Shown: positions 9,567-19,208, numbered from the stretch's first letter. The stretch: DNA of 64,000 nucleotides from DATCMA01 sp036563645 (GCA_036563645.1 DATCMA010000027.1:62001-126000), one strand, 5' to 3'. Translations and numbers: made by a program. The notes: a model not told the origin generated them from the sequence alone.

Positions 9567-11385
9567 CGACAGCGGGCGCAGCGCGGCCGCGGTGACAACG
9601 GCGGTACGGGCAGCGCAGCCCGGACTCCGTGAGGCCGGAGCGCGCGGCCTGAGCGCATTCGCCCGAGCGTGGGCGCAGGCGGTGATCGGCACGAGCTACA
9701 TCCCGATGCCGCGGCACCAACTTGAGGAATTCCTCAGCGGCCTGACCCTGCGGCTGGTGGAGGTGTTGCGGTCGGAACCGTTCGACGTCCATCTCGGGCA
9801 GAGCGTCGGCAGCGACTTGGTGACGGCCCACATCGCCTCCCCGGAAGGGCTCGGCCGGACGATTGAGACGATCAAGCTCCGCCTCGCTCGCGATCTTGAT
9901 TTGACCGGGCCGGACCTGCCGGCCCGGATGGCCCGGCTCCTCGGGGCGGTCGCCGCTGGCTACTCCCGGGCGTTGCGCGATCGCACCCTCGATGAACAGG
10001 AGCAAATTCGGCGAGCCGCCCTGGTCGCCCGGGAGCAGGCCGAGCTTGCCCTGCGGGAGAGCGAGGCGCGGTTCCGGTATCAGGCGACCCACGACCCGCT
10101 GACGGACCTGCCGAACCGCACGCTCTTCACCGAACGCTTGAGCGCCGCCCTGGACGGCGACGACAAACACGACCGCCGGATCGCGGTCTGCTTCGTCGAT
10201 CTCGACGGATTCAAGGTCGTCAACGACACCCTGGGGCACCAAGTCGGTGATCAACTGCTCGTCGCCGTGGCCAAGCGACTCCGGCAGGCCGTCGGCGAGC
10301 ACCTGGTGGCCCGGCTCGGCGGGGACGAGTTCGTCATCCTGATCGAGAACACCACCGGCACCGACGACGCCCTGAAAGTCGCCGACGCCGCGCTCGCGGC
10401 GATCTCCACGCCGGCGCGCGTCGACGGGCACTCCCTGTCCATCTCCGCGAGCATCGGCATCGTGGAACGGCCCATCGAGGGGACGACCGCGACCGAGCTG
10501 ATGCGCGCCGCGGACATCACCCTGCACTGGGCCAAGTCCTCGGGCAAGGGCCGATGGGCGCTGTTCGATCCCGAGCGCAACGAGCAGGAGCTGATGAAGT
10601 ACGCCTTGTCCGCGGCGATCCCGGCGGCGCTGGATCGCGGGGAGTTCTACCTGGATTACCAGCCGCTGGTGTCGCTGCGCAGCGGCGCCCTCATCGGGGT
10701 CGAGGCGCTAGCCCGGTGGCGGCACCCCGAGTTGGGGCTGCTCTACCCCGATCGCTTCATCGGCCTCGCCGAGGAGACCGGCCTGATCGTCCGACTGGGG
10801 AGCTGGGTGCTCGCCGAGGCCTGCGCCCAAGCGCGCCGGTGGCTCGACGTCTCGCCCCAGGCCCCGTTCGTCAGCGTCAACCTCGCGGTGCGGCAGGTCC
10901 AAGACCCCGGGCTGGTCGACGAGGTGACGATGCTGCTGCGCCGCACCGGTCTCCCGCCGCACCAACTCCAGCTCGAAATCACCGAAAGCGCGATCATGAG
11001 CGCGTCGGACGAGCCGGTGCACGCCCTGCGCCACCTCGCTGACCTCGGCGTCCGCGTGGCGATCGACGACTTCGGCACCGGCTACTCCAACCTCGCCTAT
11101 CTCCGCTCCTTGCCGGTCCGCGAACTCAAGGTCGCCGGGTCGTTCGTCTCCGGGCTCCGCGACCCCAGCGACGCGACGAGCCGCACCGACGAACGGATCT
11201 TGGCCGCGTTGGTGTCCCTCGCGCACAGCCTCGACCTCACGGTGACCGCGGAGGGAGTGGAGACCGCGCATCAGGCGGACCGTCTGCGCGCCATCGGGTG
11301 CGAGGCAGGCCAAGGCTGGCACCTCGGGCGCCCTGGCCCCCCGGATCAGATCGACGCGCTCCTCCGCTCCAAGGTGGCCCCGTAA
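9559..11385 (+). CDS. GGDEF-EAL protein (cyclic di-GMP turnover)
   Basis: A 608-aa protein: a helical N-terminal region (about 1-165) ending in a coiled linker, then GGDEF and EAL domains. The cyclase motif is intact (ARLGGDEFVILIE, about residue 252) but the RxxD inhibitory site upstream is absent (AVGEHLVA). The phosphodiesterase domain keeps VEALARW (about 380), VSVNLAV, EITES, IDDFGTGYSN, the Lys in LKVAGSFV, TAEGVET and the Gln in EAGQGW. The usual LKIDRSFV is LKVAGSFV, so the Asp after the catalytic Lys is Ala. It is predicted to make or degrade cyclic di-GMP in the cytoplasm. GTG 9559 is chosen for its 8-nt overlap with the methyltransferase. Confidence 0.92.
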   Translation: MTDDSGRSAAAVTTAVRAAQPGLREAGARGLSAFARAWAQAVIGTSYIPMPRHQLEEFLSGLTLRLVEVLRSEPFDVHLGQSVGSDLVTAHIASPEGLGRTIETIKLRLARDLDLTGPDLPARMARLLGAVAAGYSRALRDRTLDEQEQIRRAALVAREQAELALRESEARFRYQATHDPLTDLPNRTLFTERLSAALDGDDKHDRRIAVCFVDLDGFKVVNDTLGHQVGDQLLVAVAKRLRQAVGEHLVARLGGDEFVILIENTTGTDDALKVADAALAAISTPARVDGHSLSISASIGIVERPIEGTTATELMRAADITLHWAKSSGKGRWALFDPERNEQELMKYALSAAIPAALDRGEFYLDYQPLVSLRSGALIGVEALARWRHPELGLLYPDRFIGLAEETGLIVRLGSWVLAEACAQARRWLDVSPQAPFVSVNLAVRQVQDPGLVDEVTMLLRRTGLPPHQLQLEITESAIMSASDEPVHALRHLADLGVRVAIDDFGTGYSNLAYLRSLPVRELKVAGSFVSGLRDPSDATSRTDERILAALVSLAHSLDLTVTAEGVETAHQADRLRAIGCEAGQGWHLGRPGPPDQIDALLRSKVAP

Positions 11386-11472
11386 GCCGGATGCTCCACC
11401 GGTCGAGCGCGGGCCCGCGGCGGCGTCGGCACGGCCGCCCCGCGACGCGGCGGTCGGACCGGCACGCGGAGG

Positions 11473-12597
11473 TTAGCCGGCCAACAGCTCGGTCATCCGC
11501 GCCGCCTGGGTCTCCCAGCGCCACTCACGCTCCACCCACGCCCGCCCCGCGGCCCCCATCCGGCGTGCCAAGGCGGGATCCGTGAGGAGCGTGGTGATCC
11601 GGTCGGCGAGCTGCGCGATGTCCCGGCCGTTGACCACGAAACCGGTCTCCCCGTCCCGGACCGCGTCCGGCGCGCCACCGGAGTCCCCCGCGACCACCGG
11701 CAGACCCATCGCCGAGGCCTCGAGGTAGACGATGCCGAGCCCTTCCACGTCGAGCCCGCCGCGGCGCGTGCGGCACGGCATCGCGTACACGTCACCGGCG
11801 GCGTAGTGGGCCGGCAGCTCGGCCCACGGCACCGAGCCGGTGAAAACGACGTGCGGGGCGACCCCGACCTCGCTCGCGAGGCGGCGCAACGTCGCGCGGT
11901 ACGGCCCGCCCCCGACGATGAGCAGCGCCGCGTCCGGAACGCGGCGGTGGATCGCGGGCAACGCCCGAATGAGCGCGTCCTGCCCTTTCCGCGGCACGAG
12001 TCGCGACACGCACACCACCACCGGCCGGTCCCGCAGCCCATACCGCTCCCGCACCGGACCACCGTCGACCCCGGGATGGTAGGTGTCGACGTCGACCCCG
12101 GGGGTGAGGCGACAGAGCTCGGTCACCCCCCGTAGCACGGGCTCAAGCCGGCGACGGGTGTAGTCGCCGAGGTAGGTGACGACGTCGGCGCCACGGCCGA
12201 TCCGGCGCAACGCGGCCCGAGCCCCCGGGAGCGCGGCCCACCCCACCTCGTGTCCGTGGGTCTGCGCCACCACGCGGGTGATCCCGGCCCGCCGGCGGAG
12301 TCCCGCGGCGAGCAGTCCGAGCGGGGCCGCGGCACCGAACCAGACGGTGTCACAGCCGTGCTCTCGGGCCACCTGCGCCGCCCGACGCGCGACCGCCGGG
12401 GTCGGCAGCAGCACCGAGGTGTTCTCCCGAATCACCTCGAAGGGCTGCTCCGCGTCGAATTGCTCCGCGCCACGCCACGTCGAGGCGTAGACCACGATCG
12501 AGCCCGCGGGCTGGCGGAGCGCGAGATTGTGGACGAAGGCCTGAATCCCGCCCGGTCGAGGCGGGAAGTCGTTGGTCACCAGCAGCGTGCGATTCAC
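11473..12597 (-). CDS. pimB: GT4 mannosyltransferase, PimB'-like
   Basis: A 374-aa GT-B glycosyltransferase. The start RTLLVTNDFPPRPGGIQAFV is close to mycobacterial PimB', which adds the second mannose to phosphatidylinositol mannoside. VCVSRLVPRKGQDALIRALP is the GDP-sugar-domain strand, and the C-terminal GLGIVYLEASAMGLPVV holds the EX7E-type catalytic region. Its position upstream of the trpD/qcr block matches Rv2188c in M. tuberculosis. The GTG start overlaps the protease stop as GTGA, so the pair is translationally coupled. It acts at the inner face of the membrane. Confidence 0.85.
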   Translation of the reverse strand: MNRTLLVTNDFPPRPGGIQAFVHNLALRQPAGSIVVYASTWRGAEQFDAEQPFEVIRENTSVLLPTPAVARRAAQVAREHGCDTVWFGAAAPLGLLAAGLRRRAGITRVVAQTHGHEVGWAALPGARAALRRIGRGADVVTYLGDYTRRRLEPVLRGVTELCRLTPGVDVDTYHPGVDGGPVRERYGLRDRPVVVCVSRLVPRKGQDALIRALPAIHRRVPDAALLIVGGGPYRATLRRLASEVGVAPHVVFTGSVPWAELPAHYAAGDVYAMPCRTRRGGLDVEGLGIVYLEASAMGLPVVAGDSGGAPDAVRDGETGFVVNGRDIAQLADRITTLLTDPALARRMGAAGRAWVEREWRWETQAARMTELLAG

Positions 12598-13853
12598 CGT
12601 CGTCCGCTCTCCCGCGCGTAAGCCCGCGCCGCCGCGATCCGCTCCACCGTGGAGGGGTGGGTGGCCCAGTACAGGTACTCCCACCGCGGCGGATCGGGAT
12701 CACCGAGATTGACGGTAGCCAACCGGCGCTGCATCGCCTCGAACGCCCCGGGATCCCCGGTGAGCGCGAGGGCGTGCGCGTCGGCGCGCGCCTCGATCCG
12801 CCGGGAGTACGCCGCCTGGAGCGGCGTCGCCACCAATCCGAGCACGGTGGCGACCGCGAGGATCAGGGGGAACGCCCGCGGCTCCGCGATCGTGGTCACG
12901 CCGGCGGCCCGCAGCAGCGGACGCCATCCGTCGAGGAGGTACAGCCCCACCACCGCGGTGGCCATCCCCAGCGCGCCGAGCAGGGTGCCGGCCACGACGT
13001 CTCGCGCTTTCGCGTGGCCCAGCTCGTGCGCCACCACGGCGACCACTTCCTCCGGCGGCGCTTCCCGCAGCAGCGTGTCGTAGACGACGATCCGTCGGGT
13101 CGGGCCGATCCCCGAGACGTAGGCGTTGACCGCGCGGGTGCGCCGCGACGCGTCGGCGACGAGCACGTCGCGCACGGGGACGCCGTCGCGGGCGGCCAGC
13201 GCGATGAGCTCGTCGCGCAATGGCCCGGGTGGCATCGGGGTGAACCGGTTGAAGACCGGCTCGACGAGCACGGGCACGACGAACGACAGCAGCACCACCA
13301 GCGCGGCGGCGGCCGCCGCCCCCAGCGCCCACCACCACCGCGGCGCCAGCCGGGTCACGGTGAAGAAGCCGAGCAGCGCGACCGCGGCGATCACAGCGGT
13401 CACCGCGAACGCCTTGAGCTGGTCAACCGCCCACCCCCGCCAGCCCTGCGTGGCGAGGCCGTACCGGGTCACCACGGTGTGGCGCCAGGCCGCGAACGGC
13501 AGCGTCGCGAGGTTGGCGAGGGCGACGACCGCGAGGCCACCGAGGACCGCCTGCGCGATCCAATGGTCGCCGAACGGACGAGCGACGAGGCTGATCAGCC
13601 GCGCGCCGAGCGGGGTGAGGCCGAGGACCACGGCGGTCACGAGACTGACGAGCACCGCGCCGTAGCTGCCGGGCCGCAGCGCGGCGCGGAACGCCTGGCC
13701 GCGGGCGACCTGTTCGGCGGGGAACTCCCGCAGGGCAGCGAGCTGGTCGGCGCGCGGCGCCGGTGGCCGCTGCCACGGGACGAGCACCACCGCCGCGACC
13801 AGGAGCGCAAGGAGAAGGCCGCCGAAGGCCCCAACCGCCCACGCCCGGGTCAC
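12594..13853 (-). CDS. M48 (Ste24-like) membrane metalloprotease
   Basis: A 419-aa integral membrane peptidase. An N-terminal hydrophobic helix (about 3-25) is followed by several more membrane segments. The zinc site is VVAHELGHAKARD (HExxH, about 274-278), with the third ligand Glu in RRIEARADAHALAL. An N-terminal helix plus a C-terminal ARADAHALALTGDP matches CAAX-protease/HtpX-like M48 proteins. Natural substrates in actinobacteria are unknown. GTG 13853 is chosen because GGAGGA lies seven bases upstream. It precedes and overlaps the pimB gene. Confidence 0.88.
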   Translation of the reverse strand: MTRAWAVGAFGGLLLALLVAAVVLVPWQRPPAPRADQLAALREFPAEQVARGQAFRAALRPGSYGAVLVSLVTAVVLGLTPLGARLISLVARPFGDHWIAQAVLGGLAVVALANLATLPFAAWRHTVVTRYGLATQGWRGWAVDQLKAFAVTAVIAAVALLGFFTVTRLAPRWWWALGAAAAAALVVLLSFVVPVLVEPVFNRFTPMPPGPLRDELIALAARDGVPVRDVLVADASRRTRAVNAYVSGIGPTRRIVVYDTLLREAPPEEVVAVVAHELGHAKARDVVAGTLLGALGMATAVVGLYLLDGWRPLLRAAGVTTIAEPRAFPLILAVATVLGLVATPLQAAYSRRIEARADAHALALTGDPGAFEAMQRRLATVNLGDPDPPRWEYLYWATHPSTVERIAAARAYARESGRR

Positions 13854-13957
13854 CGTCTGCTCCTCCCGCCGCCCATTCGTCGATCCATCGTAGGGGGTGG
13901 GCGTGCGCCGGGTCGGGCGCGCGGGGTGCCGCGGGCGGCGCGGGGTCACGGCCGGGG

Positions 13958-15337
13958 TTAGGAGCGCGCCAGGCGCCGCAGCAAGGCGTCCGCATCCATC
14001 GGATACGCGCCGTGCCGACGGACTCCGTCGGCGACCTCCCGGTCGGAGGAGACGACGATCACCGGCCGACCCTCGGGCTCCGCACGTACCAAGCGCCGAA
14101 TCACCTCATCGGCGGTCTCCCCTTTGCGGGAGAACAAGACCCGCACGCCCCGCGGCGCCGGAGGCAGCCCGGGTACGCGGTCGGCGCCGTCGAAGACCAC
14201 GGTCACCTCATCGCCGGTCTGCGCCGCGATCCCGCCGAGCCCGGCGATGAGGCGCTGGCGCTGCTGCTCCAGGGACATCTCGCTGAAGCCCCGCTTGGTG
14301 ACGTTGTAGCCGTCGACGATCAGGTGGGCCCGCGGCAGGGCGAGCAACTGATCGAGCCGGGCTGGGTCGTCGGTGTCCCGAGTGGGGCGAGGCTGCGGGG
14401 CGGGCTGCTCGGCCGCGGTCTCGGCCACGAAGTCAGCCGGGAGCCGATCGACGGGGTCGAGCGCGAGTTCGCGGCGCAACCCGGCCGCCGCCTGACTGAT
14501 CGTCTCAAGCAGTAGCCACAGCCGCGCGTGGTGCGCGGTACGCGCGTCCTTGGCGTGCAGTCGGGCCGCGTCCGCGGCGGCTTCCGCCGCGGCGAGCTTG
14601 GCGCGCAGCCGGCGTACCTCCGCGTCGTGGTCGGCCGCGGCCCGGGCGGCGCGGCCCCGTTCGGTGGCGAGCAGCTCCGCGGTGCGCCGCTCGCGCGCTT
14701 GGCTTTCGCGCAGCGCGCGACTCAACGACCGGTTCTCGGCACGCAGCTGCGCTAACTCCTCGCGGACCCGGGCCAGCTCGCTGCGGAGCTTGTCCGCCTC
14801 TACCAGCGCCACGGCCCGGTCATGCTCGGCTCGGCTGGCCCGCTGCTCGGCGGCCCGCACCACGTCCACCACCGCCGCGCTGTCGGCTTCGGCGCGGATC
14901 GCCAGCCCCGCCTGTTCGATGAGCGCTCGCCAGCGCGGCGGTCGGACGACGTAGGCCAGCGCGGCGACCTCGACGGGATCCGCCGCCCCGGGCACGTCAC
15001 CGGCCGCGACCGCCGCCCCGAGCTCCCCGGCCACGGCGAGCATCCACTGCCCCACGCGCTCGCGGAAGAGAGAATCACTGGCGAGCTGCGCGGCGATCAC
15101 CGCACCGCCGAGCCGCGCCCGGCGCTGCGGCGCGAACTTCGCGACCCGGCGCACCGGCGGGGGGATGTCGCCGGGGGCGAGGTGTGACAGCGCCGCGGCG
15201 GTGAGGGAGACCACCCGCTGCCGCACGGGCTCCGGAAGAATCGGCTCCGGCTCACCCTCGCTCACCTCCGACACCGCCGCGCACTCCTCACCCGGCGTGA
15301 GGTGGTGACGGTCGGCGGCGGAGTCGGCAGCGGACAT
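13958..15337 (-). CDS. NYN-domain (YacP-like) RNA-binding/nuclease protein
   Basis: A 459-aa protein. Residues about 190-310 are Ala/Glu/Arg-rich heptads predicted to form a long coiled coil. The C-terminal domain (about 340-459) is a YacP-type NYN fold: LIVDGYNVTKRGF, VTVVFDGADR, SRKGETADEVIRRLV and VVSSDREVADGVRRHGA contain the conserved acidic residues of a PIN-like metal-dependent nuclease. The RNA target is unknown. ATG 15337 has GGGAG ten bases upstream. It is divergent from the exonuclease/GIY-YIG gene. Confidence 0.88.
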   Translation of the reverse strand: MSAADSAADRHHLTPGEECAAVSEVSEGEPEPILPEPVRQRVVSLTAAALSHLAPGDIPPPVRRVAKFAPQRRARLGGAVIAAQLASDSLFRERVGQWMLAVAGELGAAVAAGDVPGAADPVEVAALAYVVRPPRWRALIEQAGLAIRAEADSAAVVDVVRAAEQRASRAEHDRAVALVEADKLRSELARVREELAQLRAENRSLSRALRESQARERRTAELLATERGRAARAAADHDAEVRRLRAKLAAAEAAADAARLHAKDARTAHHARLWLLLETISQAAAGLRRELALDPVDRLPADFVAETAAEQPAPQPRPTRDTDDPARLDQLLALPRAHLIVDGYNVTKRGFSEMSLEQQRQRLIAGLGGIAAQTGDEVTVVFDGADRVPGLPPAPRGVRVLFSRKGETADEVIRRLVRAEPEGRPVIVVSSDREVADGVRRHGAYPMDADALLRRLARS

Positions 15338-15436
15338 GGGATCAAGTCTCCCACTGGCGGAGCGGCGCCGCTCACCGGCGTGCCAACTGGGGCGACGACC
15401 TGTGACCCCACCGACAGCCGCGTCGGACCCCGCGCC

Positions 15437-15442
15437 TACCCT
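15437..15442 (+). promoter_or_regulatory. Candidate -10 element for leaderless exonuclease-fusion gene
   Basis: TACCCT ends eight bases before the in-frame GTG at 15451 (two bases before the GTG at 15445). With no ribosome site present, this spacing favours the second GTG as the leaderless start. Confidence 0.35.
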
Positions 15443-15450
15443 GCGTGGTC

Positions 15451-17193
15451 GTGGCACAACCGGGGTACGTCCAGGGCACGCTCGACTTCCGGTCGCCGGA
15501 AGAGAAGGCGGCCTCCGATCCCGCGTCGCTGTCGCTGCGGGAGACGACGTTCGTCGTTGTCGACCTGGAGACGACCGGAGGCACCCCCAGCGACGGGGGG
15601 ATCACCGAGATCGCGGCTATCAAGATCCGCGGCGGGGAGCAGCTCGGGGTCTTCACCACGTTGATCAATCCCGGGCAGCCGATCCCTCCGTTCATCACCG
15701 CGTTGACCGGAATCACCCCGGCGATGGTCGCCTCAGCGCCCCGCGTCGACGCGGTGCTCCCCAGCTTCCTGGAGTTCATCCGGGGCGCGGTCCTGGTCGC
15801 CCACAACGCCCCCTACGACGTCGGCTTCCTCAAAGCCGCCTGTGCCCGGCACGGCTACTCGTGGCCGAACCCGCGGGTCCTGGACACCGCGGCCCTCGCG
15901 CGGCGCGTGCTGTCCCGCGACGAGGTGCCCAACCGGAAGCTCGCCACCTTGGCAGCGTTCTTCCGTGCCTCCCACCGCCCAAGCCACCGGGCGCTCGCCG
16001 ACGCCTACGCCACTGTGGACGTGCTGCACGGCCTCATCGAGCGCCTCGGCAGCTACCACGTCCACACGCTCGGGGACATCCTCGAATTCGTCAAACCGAT
16101 CAGCCCGGTGCAACGGCGCAAGCGCTACTTGGCGGACGGCTTGCCCCACGCACCCGGCGTCTACATCTTTCGGGCCGCGGATGGCCGACCGCTGTACGTC
16201 GGCACGTCCGGTGACATCGCCACTCGGGTGCGCAGCTACTTCACCGCCGCCGAACGCCGGGCCCGCATCGCGGAGATGTTGGCGGTCGCCGAGCGCGTCG
16301 AGGCGGTGGAGTGCGCCCACCGCCTGGAGGCGGAGGTGCGCGAACTGCGCCTCATCGCCGCGCACGCCCCGCCGTACAACCGGCGATCGCGCTACCCCGA
16401 GCGGATCACGTGGCTCAAGCTGACCGCCGAGCCCTACCCGCGCCTGTCCGTGGTCCGCTCGATCGGCCCGGAGGACACGTACCTGGGGCCGTTCACCTCC
16501 CGCCACACCGCGGACCTCGCCGCCGCGGCCCTGTACGACGCGCTTCCTCTGCGCCAGTGCCGGCTGCGGCTCTCCCCGCGCACGCCCGCCGCCGCCTGCG
16601 CCCTGGCCGAGCTCGGCCGCTGCCTCGCCCCCTGCGAGCACCGCGTCTCGCCGGAGGACTACGCCCGCACGGCCATCGCCCCCTTGCGCACGGCGATCAT
16701 GGGCGATCCCCAACCACTCGTCGACGCGCTGCTCGCCCGAATGGACACTCTGGCCGCGGCGCAGCGCTTCGAGGACGCCGCGGCGATCCGTCACCGGCTC
16801 GCCGCGCTGCTTGGCGCCCTCGTGCGGATGCAGCGGTTGACCGCCCTCACCCGCATCGAAGAACTGGTCGCGGCGCGCCGGGCGGCCCACGGTGGCTGGG
16901 AGCTGGCGCTCATCCGACACGGCCGCTTAGCCGCCGCCGGTGTCTCTCCCCCTGGCGAGCATCCCCGTCGGACGATCGAGGTGATGCGCGCGACCGCCGA
17001 AACCGTCCTTCCCGGCTACGGCCCGGTGCCCAGCGCCACGGTCGAGGAATCGGAGCGGCTCTTGGCGTGGCTGGAGCGCCCGGAGACCCGGCTCGTGGCG
17101 GCCACCTCCGGATGGGCGCTGCCGGCGCGGGGTGCCGCCCGTTTCCACGACCTCCTCGCGCGCGCCGCGGCCGGAGCGTCGGCGGAACACTAG
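15451..17193 (+). CDS. DnaQ-like exonuclease fused to UvrC-type GIY-YIG nuclease
   Basis: A 580-aa fusion. The DEDDh exonuclease domain (about 28-190) has VVVDLETTGG (Asp, Glu), VAHNAPYDVGFL (Asp) and HRALADAYATVDVL (His, Asp). The GIY-YIG domain (about 225-310) has GVYIFRA, PLYVGTSGDIATRVRSYF with the catalytic Arg, and a Glu in HRLEAEVRELRLI. The remainder resembles the UvrC/Cho C-terminal region with a Cys-containing stretch (CRLRLSP ... CALAELGRCLAPCEH). It resembles M. tuberculosis Rv2191, which also lies beside trpD. A role in DNA repair is inferred. The start is uncertain by two codons (GTG 15445 or 15451). Confidence 0.88.
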   Translation: MAQPGYVQGTLDFRSPEEKAASDPASLSLRETTFVVVDLETTGGTPSDGGITEIAAIKIRGGEQLGVFTTLINPGQPIPPFITALTGITPAMVASAPRVDAVLPSFLEFIRGAVLVAHNAPYDVGFLKAACARHGYSWPNPRVLDTAALARRVLSRDEVPNRKLATLAAFFRASHRPSHRALADAYATVDVLHGLIERLGSYHVHTLGDILEFVKPISPVQRRKRYLADGLPHAPGVYIFRAADGRPLYVGTSGDIATRVRSYFTAAERRARIAEMLAVAERVEAVECAHRLEAEVRELRLIAAHAPPYNRRSRYPERITWLKLTAEPYPRLSVVRSIGPEDTYLGPFTSRHTADLAAAALYDALPLRQCRLRLSPRTPAAACALAELGRCLAPCEHRVSPEDYARTAIAPLRTAIMGDPQPLVDALLARMDTLAAAQRFEDAAAIRHRLAALLGALVRMQRLTALTRIEELVAARRAAHGGWELALIRHGRLAAAGVSPPGEHPRRTIEVMRATAETVLPGYGPVPSATVEESERLLAWLERPETRLVAATSGWALPARGAARFHDLLARAAAGASAEH

Positions 17194-17194
17194 G

Positions 17195-17224
17195 CCGAAC
17201 GCTTATCCGCAATTGGCCGTTCGG
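17195..17224 (+). terminator. Possible weak terminator hairpin
   Basis: CCGAACG (17195-17201) pairs with CGTTCGG (17218-17224) across a 16-nt loop and is followed shortly by CCTTTTCTCCCTT. It lies directly after the exonuclease-fusion stop codon. The stem is short and the T-run broken. Confidence 0.3.
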
Positions 17225-17351
17225 ACCACCTTTTCTCCCTTAGGCTGTAAAGAAACGCCGTCCTACCCGCCGCATCCGCTCCTCGGCGGCGTGCGGAGCA
17301 CACGTCGCCGGCGTCGGTGCGACGTCGGAGATGGTGAGGAGGTGTCTGCGG

Positions 17352-19151
17352 GTGAACCTCGACGCCGGGCACGGCGCGACTCTCGGACGCATCCTTCGAG
17401 GCTCCCCGACGGACATCCCTCTCACTGCCCGTCTACGGTCGTTGCTGACCCGAGCCGGTCCCGACAGTGACCCCGTCAGTCACCTGGTCCGGACGCACCG
17501 CAGCATCCACCCCTCGGCCGACGTATCGATCCTGCGCCGCGGTTACACCATCGCCGAGAACATGCACCGTGGCCAATTCCGCAAGAGCGGGGATCCGTAC
17601 ATCACCCATCCCCTCGCAGTCGCGCAAATCTGCGCCGAGCTGGGCATGGACACCACCACGCTCGTCGCCGCGCTGTTGCACGACACAGTGGAGGACACCC
17701 GCTATACCTTGCAGGCGCTCCACGCCGACTTCGGGCCCGAGGTCGCGCATCTCGTTGACGGGGTCACCAAGTTCGACAAGGAGTTCTACGGCAAGGCGGC
17801 GGAGGCGGAGACCATCCGAAAGATGATCATCGCGGCGGGCAAAGACGTCCGGGTGCTCATCATCAAACTCGCCGACCGGCTGCACAACATGCGCACCCTC
17901 GACGCCCGCTCCCCCGCGTCTCGCGCCCGTATCGCGCGCGCCACGTTGGACGTCCTGGTGCCCCTGTGCGATCGCCTCGGCATCCAGAAGCTCAAGCGCG
18001 AACTGGACGACGCCGTCCTGTACCACCTGGAACCGGACGCCTACGCGCGAATTGACCAACACGTTCGCAATCGTCCAGGGTGGACGTCCTATTTGGCCGA
18101 GGTGACAGCCCAGGCGCGCCTCGCGCTCAAGCGCGAGAAGATCGACGCGACGGTCACCGAACGCCCGCGGCACTACTACTCCATCTGGAAGGAGACGGTC
18201 GAGGGCGGGCACCAGATCCCGTACGATCCGCCGCGTATCGCCATCGTGATCAACGGCTCGGAAACCGACTGCTACGCGGCGCTCGGCGCGATCCATGGGC
18301 TGTGGCGGCCGGTCCCCGGCCGCTTCAAGGACTACATCGCCTCCCCGAAACACAACCTCTACCGCTCCCTGCACACCACGGTGATCGGTCCGGGGCAGCG
18401 CTCGGTAGAGGTGCTCATCCGCACCGAGGCGATGCACCGCGTCGCCGAGTACGGGATCGCCGCCTACTTCCGCTACCCCAAGCTCCAAGACGCGGAGACG
18501 TCGCGAGCCGATCAGCTCGCCTGGTTGCGGCGCGTCCTGGAATGGCAGCGGGAGGCGACCGACCCCGTCCAGTTCCTCCAGTCGTTGCGCTGCGACCTCT
18601 CCGAAGGGCAGATCCAGGTCTTCGCCGGCGGACGGCCGGTCATCCTGCCCGAGGGCGCCACGCCGGTCGACGTCGCCTACGAGCTCGGTCGGGAGACCGG
18701 CGACCACTGTGTCGCCGCGACCATCAACGGCCGACTCGCGCCGCTCTCCTCACGGCTGGAGGAGGGCGACGTGGTGGAGATCTTCACCGCGCCTGAGGAT
18801 CCGAACCACCCGCACACGCACGTCGGACCGCATCGGGAGTGGCTCGACTTCGTGAAGTCGCCACACGCCCGGATGCAGATCAATCGGTGGTTCGCCGAGC
18901 ACACGGAGCCGACCATCAGCATCGCGGACAAAGTCCGCCTCGGCCGGGCCACGATCGGATTGCTCCTCAGCAAACACCAGCGGGGCATCGCCACCGAGGC
19001 GCCGCTGCAACGGCTGGCCGAGGAGATGGGCTTCCCCGACCTCGAAACTCTCCTAGTCGCGGTGGTGGACCGGACGGTTGACCCTGAAGCCGTCGTCGAG
19101 CGGCTCATCGCCATGGTCGACAGCCCAGGAGGCGTATCGCGGCCGGCCTGA
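17352..19151 (+). CDS. RelA/SpoT homologue lacking the C-terminal ACT domain
   Basis: A 599-aa RSH protein for (p)ppGpp metabolism. The HD hydrolase domain looks intact: MHRGQFRKSGDPYITHPLAV, LLHDTVEDT and IIKLADRLHNMRTLD. The synthetase domain has RPRHYYSIWKE, ALGAIHGLWRPVPGRFKDYI, NLYRSLHTTVIGP and EVLIRTEAMH. The usual YDLVGIRV segment reads YDPPRIAIVI, so its Arg is lost, and NGYQSLHT is NLYRSLHT. A TGS domain follows (about 415-475). The protein ends about 125 residues later without an ACT domain. Hydrolysis is therefore better supported than synthesis. GTG 17352 is chosen because GAGGAGG lies nine bases upstream. Confidence 0.88.
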   Translation: MNLDAGHGATLGRILRGSPTDIPLTARLRSLLTRAGPDSDPVSHLVRTHRSIHPSADVSILRRGYTIAENMHRGQFRKSGDPYITHPLAVAQICAELGMDTTTLVAALLHDTVEDTRYTLQALHADFGPEVAHLVDGVTKFDKEFYGKAAEAETIRKMIIAAGKDVRVLIIKLADRLHNMRTLDARSPASRARIARATLDVLVPLCDRLGIQKLKRELDDAVLYHLEPDAYARIDQHVRNRPGWTSYLAEVTAQARLALKREKIDATVTERPRHYYSIWKETVEGGHQIPYDPPRIAIVINGSETDCYAALGAIHGLWRPVPGRFKDYIASPKHNLYRSLHTTVIGPGQRSVEVLIRTEAMHRVAEYGIAAYFRYPKLQDAETSRADQLAWLRRVLEWQREATDPVQFLQSLRCDLSEGQIQVFAGGRPVILPEGATPVDVAYELGRETGDHCVAATINGRLAPLSSRLEEGDVVEIFTAPEDPNHPHTHVGPHREWLDFVKSPHARMQINRWFAEHTEPTISIADKVRLGRATIGLLLSKHQRGIATEAPLQRLAEEMGFPDLETLLVAVVDRTVDPEAVVERLIAMVDSPGGVSRPA

Positions 19152-19195
19152 GCCTCGGCATCGCGATGGGGTATCTCTGCCGTGCCGCCACCCTC

Positions 19196-19201
19196 TAGCC
19201 T
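19196..19201 (+). promoter_or_regulatory. Candidate -10 element for leaderless Nudix gene
   Basis: TAGCCT ends seven bases before the GTG at 19209. There is no ribosome site at this GTG or at the in-frame alternatives (GTG 19182, ATG 19230). Confidence 0.4.
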
Positions 19202-19208
19202 GGACTCC

